Shown in pieces: positions 43,748 to 52,223 of a stretch of 64,000 nt of DNA. Position 1 is the first letter of the stretch; each line of letters starts with the position of its first letter. The stretch spans positions 806,001-870,000 of the forward strand of contig CADEFN010000001.1 of assembly GCA_902826615.1 (NCBI GenBank). Reading direction: 5' to 3'. Source of the stretch: an uncultured Gemmatimonadota bacterium (GTDB lineage: Bacteria; Gemmatimonadota; Gemmatimonadetes; Gemmatimonadales; Gemmatimonadaceae). Under the pieces are notes generated by a model, which saw only the letters and a list, made by a program, of their open reading frames with translations, was not told where the DNA came from and did no database searches. A program made the position numbers and the translations under genes.

Positions 43748-44333
43748 GGTTTCAGATCTTGCCGATGTCGTCGAGCTCGTCGTCGCATCGCTGGATCGGC
43801 AACACGTCGGCTACTACATCACGGGATCAGTGGCCGGAGCCCTGCACGGGGAGTTTCGAGCGACCAATGACGTGGACCTTGTAGCTGCTCTCGACCCGAC
43901 CAGCGTGGCCCTTGTCTTCCGCGATCTCGAGGCGCACTTCATCGGCGACGAGGAACAAGCGCGTCGTGCCATCGCAACCTCGTCGAGTTTCAACTTGATT
44001 CATAACGAATCGTACCTGAAGGTCGACGTGTTTCCCCTGGACTCGGCCTTCAGCGAGTCCGCGCTCACGCGAGCGATCAGCGTGACGCTGTCCGGCAGGT
44101 CACGATCCATCCGGGTGTGTACCGCCGAGGACCTTGTGCTCGCCAAGCTCCGCTGGTACCGGCTGGGCGACGAGCAGTCCGCGGTGCAGAAACGCGACCT
44201 GAAGAACCTCCTCCGGCTCAACGCGACAAGGCTTGATATGGCGTATATCCGCCATTGGGCTCCAGCGCTGGGTGTCACGCAGCTGCTGGAGCGTTTTGTT
44301 CGTGAGGGCGATCGAGAGGTCAGCGGCGGCTGA
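43740..44333 (+). CDS. Nucleotidyltransferase (AbiEii/DUF6036-like)
   Basis: A 197-residue protein with the minimal pol-beta nucleotidyltransferase motif: YITGSVAGALHGEF (GS motif) followed by D44 and D46 in NDVDLV. A later YLKVDVFPL strand could give the third Asp. The C-terminal helices (AEDLVLAKLRWYRLG) are typical of AbiEii/MNT-type toxins that transfer nucleotides to tRNA or proteins. Start ATG 43740 overlaps the previous gene. The 3' end overlaps a serine hydrolase pseudogene on the other strand. Role: probable toxin or housekeeping transferase. Confidence 0.82.
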   Translation: MAEVSDLADVVELVVASLDRQHVGYYITGSVAGALHGEFRATNDVDLVAALDPTSVALVFRDLEAHFIGDEEQARRAIATSSSFNLIHNESYLKVDVFPLDSAFSESALTRAISVTLSGRSRSIRVCTAEDLVLAKLRWYRLGDEQSAVQKRDLKNLLRLNATRLDMAYIRHWAPALGVTQLLERFVREGDREVSGG

Positions 44334-44460
44334 ACCAGATGTTGCGTACTCGTCCCGCCACGATGGAAAATGCCCCCGGCGCGACCTGAGACTCCTTCGA
44401 ACGCGTCGCCCAAGCTTCATCGCCGGGAAGTGTTCGGCAATGCGGGTGCGACAGCACTTT
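44320..44460 (-). pseudogene. Remnant of a serine hydrolase (class C beta-lactamase-like) gene
   Basis: On the minus strand, TRIAEHFPAMKLGRR (about 44411-44455) matches YRIADHFLATKLGPR of the intact serine hydrolase encoded at 48044-49417. Then, after a deletion of the intervening ~90 residues and a frame change, VAPGAFSIVAGRVRNIWF leads to the stop and matches its last residues (GFSVAAGRVRNIQF). The fragment's end overlaps the nucleotidyltransferase gene by 14 bp. A further decayed minus-strand fragment (GSRLVGRAIGSFEVARFVSD, about 44630-44745) lies nearby but I could not identify it. Confidence 0.75.
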
Positions 44461-44732
44461 GGGCGCCCGTTTTGTGACCCAGCAAGTAGTCGAAGGCTTC
44501 GAGAGTTCGTGATTCCGCCCCGGTGGTTCCATTCGCGCGCGGTCACGGTGCGATGCATGAAGGGCCGAAGCGTACACGACGCTCACATGGTCGAGGCTCG
44601 ATCTGTGCCTCAAATCAGGGGTTGGCCGGGACAACCCCTGAGCGCTCTGCGAGTATCGCGGGCAAGCTATCGCTGACAAAGCGCGCGACCTCAAAACTTC
44701 CAATCGCGCGGCCAACCAGGCGCGACCCAGCA

Positions 44733-45238
44733 GTAAACACGCGGATAGGATTTCGCGGGCGGCTGCTCACTCCATCGCTGTCGGACTCGACGTTCACCAT
44801 CATGCTGGTGCCGCTGCCGCCCATGCTGGACCGGGTTGTCGTGGAGGAAGAGGCCCTTCCTGGCTGGCTCAGACGCGAGGGACGCAATCGCGACTTGATG
44901 GATGCGCGGAGAGGAGGCCGCCTTCTCTTGCGCGCTGACATCGAACGCCTCGGCAGTCCTTTCCTCACGAACGTGCTCGAGCGCGTGCCTGGGCTTAAGG
45001 TCGAAGGGGATGTGGTTTACGTACCCCGGGCACGGAGAAGCTCGATCGAAAGGCCGTGTGCTGGCGTAGTTGTATATCTCGATGGCTCAAGCCTCGGCGA
45101 GGTCGACAACATGAACCATGTCATCCGCCCGTCGGAGCTGGAGGCAATCGAGGTGTTGTCGGGCCGTCGTCGGTGCCGCGAAGTATGGCGGGCCCGCAGT
45201 CCGGTTGCGGTGTCATTGCGCTCTGGTCAAAGCGGTAA
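44733..45238 (+). pseudogene. Truncated, frameshifted copy of the TonB-plug protein gene
   Basis: From TRIGFRGRLLTPS to the end this stretch is a close copy of the intact gene at 45364-46143, at an offset of about 905 bp. The 5' half (signal peptide and regulatory domain) is missing. A single T is deleted at about 45155 (GTGTTGTCGGG here, GTGTTTGTCGGG in the intact copy), so the final PSSVPRSM...GVIALWSKR segment is in another frame, with the stop at 45236. Many residues still match, so the duplication is recent or was recently functional. Confidence 0.85.
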
Positions 45239-45363
45239 CTATCGGACGCAGCTGCCATCGGTTTCCTCCTGCGCAGCGTTCCATCGGTAGATATTGACTC
45301 CTCTGCGTCGCAAAAGCGGATGAGCTTGCCTGGCCGGGGGCCACGGCTGACATTTGTCGCAAG

Positions 45364-46143
45364 ATGCCTCTGTCCACGCGCCTCCTTGTTCTGGTGCATC
45401 CGCTCCTGTGGCCGGGCGTCAGTGCGCAACATCGATCCAGCCTGCCCGTAGCAAAGACAGCGGAGCACAGCGCAGTGGGCGTCGTTCATCAGCCGCGCCG
45501 TGCTCGCGTCATTGACAGTTTGTCTGGCGCACCCATTCCTGGTGTCAGGCTCCGTTTCCCCGACGAGAAGGCCGAGCGACGAACCGACTCAACCGGGAGC
45601 TTTACGTGGCCCGGCTCCGGCCTGCCGGCGTGGGTCTATGCCACACGGATCGGATTTCGCGGGAGACTCCTCACCCCGTCACCGTCGGACTCGACGGTTA
45701 CGATCATGCTCGTGCCGCTGCCGCCCATGCTGAACCGGGTTGTTGTGGAGGAAGAGGCCCTCCCCGCCTGGCTCCTACGCCAGGGACGCAATCGCGATCT
45801 GCAGGATGCGCGGAGAGGTGGTCGTCTTCTTTTGCGCGCTGACATCGAACGGCGTGGGGCGGCTACCCTGGCGCAGGCGCTCGAGGGGGTGCCGGGCCTC
45901 AGGGTGTTTGGGGACTATGTCTATGTGACCCGTGCTGAGCGCTCGTCGCTTTTGAACCCGTGCACTGCCGTTATTGTGTATCTCGATGGCTTGAACCTTG
46001 GCGAGGTCGACAACGTGAACAATGTCATCCGCCCGTCGGAGCTGGAGGCCATCGAGGTGTTTGTCGGGCCGTCATCAGTGCCACGAAGTATGGCGACCCA
46101 GCAGTCAGCTTGTGGGGTTATCGCGCTCTGGTCAAAGCGTTAG
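45364..46143 (+). CDS. Secreted CarboxypepD-regulatory / TonB-plug protein lacking a barrel
   Basis: A 259-residue exported protein (MPLSTRLLVLVHPLLWPGVSAQ). Residues ~45-115 form a carboxypeptidase-regulatory-like domain (RVIDSLSGAPIPGVRLRFPDEKAERRTDSTGSF). The rest resembles a TonB receptor plug: GGRLLLRADIERRGAATLAQALEGVPGLRVFG, VIVYLDGLNLGEVDNVNNVIRPSELEAIEVFVGPSS and a final CGVIALWSKR. The outer-membrane barrel is missing, so this is a stand-alone plug. Such proteins are frequent in this phylum and may bind receptor partners or form pores with others. A degenerate tandem copy precedes it. Confidence 0.8.
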   Translation: MPLSTRLLVLVHPLLWPGVSAQHRSSLPVAKTAEHSAVGVVHQPRRARVIDSLSGAPIPGVRLRFPDEKAERRTDSTGSFTWPGSGLPAWVYATRIGFRGRLLTPSPSDSTVTIMLVPLPPMLNRVVVEEEALPAWLLRQGRNRDLQDARRGGRLLLRADIERRGAATLAQALEGVPGLRVFGDYVYVTRAERSSLLNPCTAVIVYLDGLNLGEVDNVNNVIRPSELEAIEVFVGPSSVPRSMATQQSACGVIALWSKR

Positions 46144-46206
46144 GCCGGGTGTAGGGAAGCTCGGTCGGTGATGCTGACGAGGCGTGTGGGGGCGACGCGT
46201 ATGGTC

Positions 46207-48039
46207 TCAGCGCACCGGGAAAACGGCGTCGAAGTTGTTGAAGCTTTTCACGCGGAGAGTCAGCGCCCCGCGTCGTGGCGCAACGACTACATCCATGGTT
46301 TCCCCCGGGCCAAGCGCAAAGCGCGCCGGCCGCGTTAGCGGCACAGGAAGGTCCGCACCATCCTTTGCCACCAGTTGCCACGTCAGTGCACTCTCACCCT
46401 GCAACGCCTCAACGTCCACTACGTCAGCAGCAGCAATGTTGATGAAGCGGAAGCGATACGACACGCCAGCCTGCAGCGGCTGCTTTGACCGATGGGCGAC
46501 AACTGACGCGGTATCACTGGTCCCTGCGACGGCAAACACCACCACCCGATCACGATCCGGGTTCCATCGCCGTCCGGGCTCCAGCACGATCATCGCGCCA
46601 TACATGCCTGACGAGATCTGCCGTACTTCCGAGAAGTGTGAGTGGTACATGAAGGTGCCGGCGCGCGGTGGCGTGAATCGCGCGACAAAGGAGTCGCTTG
46701 GCGCAATTGAAGGCGCGACGCGCCTCGCCGAGCCGCTCCATCCACCTACCCCATCGAAGTAGCTCTCGAGCTCCATGCCGTGCCAGTGCACTGCGGTTGG
46801 TTCGCTCAGGCGGTTGTGCACCGTGATCGCCACCGGCTCACCGCGTGTGAGAATCAGGGGTGGGCCGGGAATGGTGATGGAATCGCCGGGAATGGCGTTT
46901 GGAGAGGCAAGCACAAAGCCGATGCCAACGGAATCTCCAAACACGCGAGCACGCTGCTGAACACTCAAGTCGATGCGGCGTGCGGTCAGTGGGGGGGCCA
47001 CATCATCGGGGCCCGTCACATCGATTCCCATCACAAGGCCCGACATGCCGTGGGTACTCGACCCGCCGACGTGCCTTGCCGCTGGGAGTGGCGTGGTATC
47101 TCCGAGCAGCGCCATGCGCCACATCTCCGCAGCGACCGGGAGATTGGCCTCCATTTCATGCTCGACGTGAAAGGCGTCGTGGCAATGAAAGAGCCATCGT
47201 CCTGCGCGGGCCGGGCTCCAGGAGATGGTCATGCTTTCGCCGATGTTGAGCACTTCGGTGACCGCGAGCCGTTGTTGTGCCGCAGTGTAGGCCGTATCGC
47301 CGGTTCGTGTGCCACGGGCGTCCACACGGAAGTATGCGCCGTGCAGGTGCATGGGGTGCACACTTCCGGCAAAGTTGATGACGCGCCAGTGTGCAGTGTC
47401 ACCAACTGCCAGCTGCAGGCGTTCGGTGTGTGGCCACATCTTGCCGTTGATGGCCAGCACAAAGGTCGAGTCTCCCCCGCTGGGAGGTGCGCCAGCCCAG
47501 GCCGTAATTGCGAAAATCCGGTCTGGGGGTGCCGCGATCGAATCCACGGCGATCACGCCGACGAGTTGTCCGCCGCGCCCGCCAAACCGCTGTTGCGCCC
47601 CACGTCGTGTGCGTCCGGCATACCCATGCAAACCGGGATACCGAGCGACGAACTTTGCGGTGCCAGTAGCACCGGGCGCAACAAGCAGCGTGTCGCCTGA
47701 TCGAGGATCGAGCAGACCGGAGACGAGCAGCGTGTCACTGAGCCGGTTCGCCAGGGTCAGGCTCACCGTGTCCCCAATCTGCACACGAATCAGGGGCCCG
47801 GGCACGGACGGTGTCTTGCCGACCTCCGCGAATGCGGCCACTTCCAGTGTTGGTCCGTCGCTGGACGAGGGAGCCCAGTGCGCCGTCCGCGCCTCGAGGG
47901 CAATCGTTCGTCTCCCGTGGGTTCCAACACCGGCTGACATGCTGAGGTCGTTGACTACGGCATTGGGTGTTGCCGGCCCCGTGCAGGCTGCACACCACAG
48001 GCCCGTACACAGGGCCACCGCTGCATAACGAGGGCGCAC
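46207..48039 (-). CDS. Multicopper oxidase with permuted copper-site order
   Basis: A 610-residue secreted oxidase. All copper ligands are present but in unusual order: HPMHLHG and HCHDAFHVEHEM (normally C-terminal) come first at about residues 228-295, and HWHGMELESYFDG plus MYHSHFSE (normally N-terminal) come later at about 410-470. The flanking cupredoxin domains have lost their histidines. The architecture therefore looks like two fused two-domain oxidases in which one trinuclear centre remains, between the second and third domains. It likely oxidises phenols or Cu(I)/Fe(II) with O2. Start GTG 48039 lies 4 bp after the serine hydrolase stop. The N-terminal CTGLWCAAC may be a lipoprotein signal. 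Confidence 0.85.
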   Translation of the reverse strand: MRPRYAAVALCTGLWCAACTGPATPNAVVNDLSMSAGVGTHGRRTIALEARTAHWAPSSSDGPTLEVAAFAEVGKTPSVPGPLIRVQIGDTVSLTLANRLSDTLLVSGLLDPRSGDTLLVAPGATGTAKFVARYPGLHGYAGRTRRGAQQRFGGRGGQLVGVIAVDSIAAPPDRIFAITAWAGAPPSGGDSTFVLAINGKMWPHTERLQLAVGDTAHWRVINFAGSVHPMHLHGAYFRVDARGTRTGDTAYTAAQQRLAVTEVLNIGESMTISWSPARAGRWLFHCHDAFHVEHEMEANLPVAAEMWRMALLGDTTPLPAARHVGGSSTHGMSGLVMGIDVTGPDDVAPPLTARRIDLSVQQRARVFGDSVGIGFVLASPNAIPGDSITIPGPPLILTRGEPVAITVHNRLSEPTAVHWHGMELESYFDGVGGWSGSARRVAPSIAPSDSFVARFTPPRAGTFMYHSHFSEVRQISSGMYGAMIVLEPGRRWNPDRDRVVVFAVAGTSDTASVVAHRSKQPLQAGVSYRFRFINIAAADVVDVEALQGESALTWQLVAKDGADLPVPLTRPARFALGPGETMDVVVAPRRGALTLRVKSFNNFDAVFPVR

Positions 48040-48043
48040 TCGA

Positions 48044-49417
48044 CTATCGCTTCGTGAACTGGATGTTTCGAACCCGACCGGCCGCTACCGAGAAGCCGGT
48101 AGCGCCTTGCGCAAAGGTCAGCGTGATCCCGGCGGCGCGATACGTTCCTTCTGGCGACACGGTCAAGGTGTCACTCCGTCCTGGTGGCCGGTCCACGACC
48201 AGTCCGCCATTCACAGCGCGGACTACCCAGGTTGCGTCCACTTCCGGTGAGTAGTACGTCCCGACCAACGATGCCTCAGACGCACGTGAGGGCGCGGTCC
48301 GCTGGGCAGGAGCCGGCATCGCGCGTGGTGTCGGCCGAGGCCCGAGCTTCGTCGCCAGGAAGTGGTCGGCAATGCGGTACGACAGTGCATCAGGTGCGAT
48401 CGTGCCGAGATTGCACTGCGCCAGCACGGTAAAGTGCTGATCGGGAAAGCGCAGGATGTTCGCCTTGAAGCCCATGAGTGCGCCGCTGTGTTCGGTGACC
48501 CGAAGCCCGCGATAGGTGGAGACGTTGTTGCCGAAGGCGTAGGGAAGGGTGTCGCCACTGGCCAGCACGGCCCGCTCGTGAATGAGGCGCTGCAGGGCGT
48601 CACCGCCAACTTTCTTTGTGTAGAAGTTCTCGTCCCACTTCTGCAGGTCGTCGAGGGTGGTGTACAAGCCACCGGCGCCGATCTTGTCGAAGTTCTGGAC
48701 ATAGGAGAGGGTGAACCCGCCTTTGCCGTCGGGTTCGTAGGCCATCGCCCGCCCCGGCATGACATGACCCGGGTCGTCGTGGAAGTGCGTGCGGGTCATG
48801 CCTAACGGTTGGAAGATCGCGGAGTCGGCGAAAACACGAAGTGACTGGCCGGTCACGCGCTTCACCAGCTGACCCAGCAGGAAGTAGCCGGAGTTGGAGT
48901 AGAGGTGGTCCGTGCCAGGGCGAAAGTTGAGCTCCTTCTGACGGGCGATGAGCTGCAAGGCGTCGGCGTCGGTGAAGACATCTTCCAGGCGTTTCCCGGC
49001 CAGCGCCATGAGCACATAGATGTCGCGCAAACCGCCGGTGTGATACACCAGCTGCCGCACGGTCACGGGGGTGCCGTAATCCGGCATCTCGGGAAAATAC
49101 TTCCGGATATCGTCGTCGAGGCTGATACGTCCGGCGAGTGACAAAATGGCAATCGCCGCCGCGGTGAACTGCTTGGAGTCGGAGCCGACGTAGTAGAGCT
49201 TGTCGGGACCGTTAGGCAGCCGGTAGTCGAGGTTGGCCGACCCGTATCCGCGCTTGTACAGCCACTTTCCCTGCTGCAGCACGCCAACGGTACACCCGGG
49301 CGAATCGGCGCGGTCCCACGCGGCAAAGAGTTTGTCGATCGCCGGAATTCGCGGTTGCGCGCCACTGCTGAGGGGCAGGAGAAGCAGGGCGGCGGCAAGG
49401 AGAGGACGGGAGTTCAT
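48044..49417 (-). CDS. Serine hydrolase (class C beta-lactamase/DD-peptidase family)
   Basis: A 457-residue periplasmic enzyme with signal MNSRPLLAAALLLLPLSSGAQ. Catalytic motifs: SDSKQFT (SxxK), LYSNSGYFL (YxN) and TEHSGALMG (HxG, the KTG equivalent). A C-terminal ~90-residue beta domain (SLVGTYYSPEVDATWVVRAVNGG...) is typical of this family. It hydrolyses beta-lactam-like or D-peptide/ester substrates. The first ATG overlaps the HupE stop by four bases, and the multicopper oxidase gene follows 4 bp on, so all three are translated together. A decayed relative lies at 44320-44460. Confidence 0.9.
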   Translation of the reverse strand: MNSRPLLAAALLLLPLSSGAQPRIPAIDKLFAAWDRADSPGCTVGVLQQGKWLYKRGYGSANLDYRLPNGPDKLYYVGSDSKQFTAAAIAILSLAGRISLDDDIRKYFPEMPDYGTPVTVRQLVYHTGGLRDIYVLMALAGKRLEDVFTDADALQLIARQKELNFRPGTDHLYSNSGYFLLGQLVKRVTGQSLRVFADSAIFQPLGMTRTHFHDDPGHVMPGRAMAYEPDGKGGFTLSYVQNFDKIGAGGLYTTLDDLQKWDENFYTKKVGGDALQRLIHERAVLASGDTLPYAFGNNVSTYRGLRVTEHSGALMGFKANILRFPDQHFTVLAQCNLGTIAPDALSYRIADHFLATKLGPRPTPRAMPAPAQRTAPSRASEASLVGTYYSPEVDATWVVRAVNGGLVVDRPPGRSDTLTVSPEGTYRAAGITLTFAQGATGFSVAAGRVRNIQFTKR

Positions 49418-50811
49418 GGTTGCGAGGGTTGAATGTTCTGCAAAACGTCGGGGTCCGGTGTTGTCGCTCCGCCCACGCGACGGATGAGCGCGCGTGTCCC
49501 CCAAGCCACCACACCAACAATCAGGGCCAGCATGGCCAGCCGCATCAGACCGGCGCCAGACGTCGCGTCGGCCGCCGGGAGGCTCCAGTCATACTCACGA
49601 AGTGTGGCACCGCGTTCCGTCATCCAGTGCCACGCGGTGTGCGCCACAAGGGCCGAGAGCAGGATGGTCACCATTCGTTCGTTGGCGACACGCCGGAAGG
49701 TCAGTGACAACACGGGCACAGCGATTGCCACCACCAGCAATTGGCCCAGCTCGACTCCCACATTGAAGGAAAGAAGCGAGGTAGGGAGATGTGAGCCGGC
49801 GAACTGCAGCGACTCCCGGAGTGCAAACGAAAAGCCGAAGCCGTGAATCAGACCGAACCCGAACGCCAGCATCCACCGTCGCTCGAGATGTGCGCCGAGG
49901 ATGTTCTCAAAGGCCATCAAGAGGATGGAGAGGGCAATGAGTGTCTCGACCAGCGGCGGAAACCAGAGGGCATCGGGTGCGAAACCCGAGGCTGACGCGA
50001 TAAGCGTCACCGAGTGCGCGGCGGTGAAGGCGGTCACGATGCCGATGAGTGGCCGTAACCGCCGGACCGGAATCACCAGGCAAAGGAGAAACAGCAGGTG
50101 ATCGACGCCATCAAGGATGTGCCGGAAGCCCAGGGCGACAAAACGCCAGGCCGCGTGCCAGAAGCCAGGATCGAGTTCGACGCGACCGGGATCGCCAGTG
50201 TACTGAAAGACGCGTTCACTCCCGCCGGCGGGGAGGAAGCGCAGCACCGTGGTGGTCTGCAGCCCGAGTTGGGCGAGAAAGGGCTCGATGGCGAACTGCG
50301 CACTTTCGGAGGTGATGGGATACTCGAGCAGCACATCGAGCATGGCTTGCTGCCAGGGAATTTCGGTGTCACTGCCGAGTGGGGGGCCATTCACATGGGC
50401 GAGTGCGGTCGCGAACTCCGCAAAGGCACGATCGGATGGGAGCGACGCCCGCGCGGACACCACCTGCCCGCCCTCGAGCTGCCGACTGTCCTGAAAGAGA
50501 TGGATGTAATCGGCGAGCCAGAGCTGGGCCGCGTCGCGGAAGTGCTGCTGGGCGCGGTCGACGTCGAGGTACCCGGCGCCCTTGAGCGGAAAATCCATGT
50601 CCCGCATGGCGCCGAGCGGTGCGCGCACGAGGATCTGGAGGCGTGACCCGGTGGGTTTGACGTACACGATGGCCGACACGCGGCTGGGGATTTCGTGCGC
50701 GCGCGCGGGAACTGCCGACACCACGAGCATCGCGGCGACCAAACCGGAGAGCGTGGCTGCGCGACGCAGGTGATGCGCGGCGAAGGTGACGGTTTCGGCC
50801 AACAGTTGCAC
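49414..50811 (-). CDS. HupE/UreJ family membrane protein
   Basis: A 465-residue protein with a signal peptide (LSGLVAAMLVVSAVPARA) followed by HEIPSRV, then ~180 residues of extracytoplasmic domain and about seven membrane helices. The HupE/UreJ mark is FRHILDGVDHLLFLLCLVIP, with further histidines in FTAAHSVTL and GLIHGFGFSFAL. Members are putative Ni, Co or other metal permeases; the long N-terminal domain is found in the HupE/UreJ_2 group. First gene of a three-gene operon with the serine hydrolase and multicopper oxidase, which suggests a metal (perhaps copper) link. Confidence 0.85.
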   Translation of the reverse strand: MQLLAETVTFAAHHLRRAATLSGLVAAMLVVSAVPARAHEIPSRVSAIVYVKPTGSRLQILVRAPLGAMRDMDFPLKGAGYLDVDRAQQHFRDAAQLWLADYIHLFQDSRQLEGGQVVSARASLPSDRAFAEFATALAHVNGPPLGSDTEIPWQQAMLDVLLEYPITSESAQFAIEPFLAQLGLQTTTVLRFLPAGGSERVFQYTGDPGRVELDPGFWHAAWRFVALGFRHILDGVDHLLFLLCLVIPVRRLRPLIGIVTAFTAAHSVTLIASASGFAPDALWFPPLVETLIALSILLMAFENILGAHLERRWMLAFGFGLIHGFGFSFALRESLQFAGSHLPTSLLSFNVGVELGQLLVVAIAVPVLSLTFRRVANERMVTILLSALVAHTAWHWMTERGATLREYDWSLPAADATSGAGLMRLAMLALIVGVVAWGTRALIRRVGGATTPDPDVLQNIQPSQP

Positions 50812-50925
50812 TGGACGAGGTGGTGCCCCGGGGATTAGTTAGGGGGCCGCGCTGGCCCCCGGAGACGCCCCGAAGGTAGCCTCGGGACAGAGCCACCGCA
50901 CGCCACCACACGAGGGAGAACAGGG

Positions 50926-52101
50926 ATGACCGGACGACGCACGATCCTGATCGGACTTTCCGTTGCGGCCGCCGTGGCGGCCCTGGGGGTCGGCCAATCG
51001 CGACTGCAGGCGGCCTCGCGAGACCAGGCGGTGCAGGCCCCGCGGTTCGAGGTGGATCCGATGTGGCCCAAACCCATGCCTAACAACTGGATCCTGGGCT
51101 CGACGATCGGGGTGGGTGTCGACTCCAAGGACCATGTCTTCATCATCCATCGAGGAGACTCCACGCTCAATCAGCGCACCGAGGCGGGTGGTGGCGGCCG
51201 GATCGGGGAGTGCTGTCTTTCGGCGCCGCCGATTCTCGAGTTTGATCCGGCGGGCAACCTGGTCAACTCGTGGGGCGGCCCGGGACAGGGGTACGACTGG
51301 CCCTCGTCCAATCACGGCGTGTCGATCGACGCCAAGGACAATGTGTGGATTGGTGGCAACGGCAACGGCGATTCGCACATTCTCAAATTCTCACACGATG
51401 GCAAGTTCCTGGCGCAGTTTGGCCAGGCCAAGCAGCCCGTGAACAGCAGCAGCAAGACGAGCTTTGGCCGTGTGGCAAAAATCTCGTTCGATGACAAGGC
51501 CAACGAGGCCTATGTCTCCGATGGTTATGCCAACAAACGTGTGGCCGTGATCGACATGAACACGGGCGCGGTGAAGCGTTTCTGGGGCGCATATGGGGAA
51601 GCGCCCAAGGACACCAACATGGGGCCCTACAACCCCGATGCGCCGCTCATCCGCCAGTTCCGCAATCCGGTGCACTGCGCTGAGCCGACCAACGATGGAT
51701 TGGTGTACGTCTGCGACCGGCCGAATGATCGCATTCAGGTGTTCCAGAAGGACGGCAAATTCGTGAATGAGGTGCAGGTGGCGCCGAAAACTCGTGGCGA
51801 CGGCTCGACGTGGGACATTGCCTTCTCGCGTGACGCAGCGCAGCGCTACCTGTATCTCGCGGACGGCAAGAACGAGAAGATCTACGTGATGGACCGCAAG
51901 ACGCTCACGATTCTCACGGAATTTGGCGACGGGGGCCGTCAGCCGGGGCAGTTCTTTGCGGTGCACAGCATCGCGACGGACTCCAAGGGCAACATCTACA
52001 CAACCGAGACCTACGAAGGAAAGCGACTCCAGAAGTTCACCTACAAGGGAGTTGCCAGCGTGCCGCGCAAGCAGGGTGTGCCTTGGCCGAAGGGAAAATA
52101 G
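50926..52101 (+). CDS. Secreted NHL-repeat protein (amidating-lyase-like)
   Basis: A 391-residue protein with an N-terminal hydrophobic signal (TILIGLSVAAAVAALGVG). NHL blades follow: GSTIGVGVDSKDHVFIIHRGD, LEFDPAGNLVNSWGG, SNHGVSIDAKDNVWIGGNGNGD, LKFSHDGKFLAQFG, DEAYVSDGYANKRVAVID, NRPNDRIQVF-type and HSIATDSKGNIYTTETYEGKRLQKF. It resembles peptidyl-alpha-hydroxyglycine alpha-amidating lyase-like propellers. The GECCLSA site near residue 90 is a notable cysteine pair. Related to the 35445-36473 protein. Substrate unknown; periplasmic. Confidence 0.85.
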   Translation: MTGRRTILIGLSVAAAVAALGVGQSRLQAASRDQAVQAPRFEVDPMWPKPMPNNWILGSTIGVGVDSKDHVFIIHRGDSTLNQRTEAGGGGRIGECCLSAPPILEFDPAGNLVNSWGGPGQGYDWPSSNHGVSIDAKDNVWIGGNGNGDSHILKFSHDGKFLAQFGQAKQPVNSSSKTSFGRVAKISFDDKANEAYVSDGYANKRVAVIDMNTGAVKRFWGAYGEAPKDTNMGPYNPDAPLIRQFRNPVHCAEPTNDGLVYVCDRPNDRIQVFQKDGKFVNEVQVAPKTRGDGSTWDIAFSRDAAQRYLYLADGKNEKIYVMDRKTLTILTEFGDGGRQPGQFFAVHSIATDSKGNIYTTETYEGKRLQKFTYKGVASVPRKQGVPWPKGK

Positions 52102-52223
52102 GGCACGGCCCACACGCGCATCGATGAACGCGGCAGTGCGCGAGTCCTGAACGAACCACGAGCCTCACGACACGGGCTCCTTGCGCAGCCGAGCGAGGGG
52201 CCCGACGTATTCCACAGACACCG

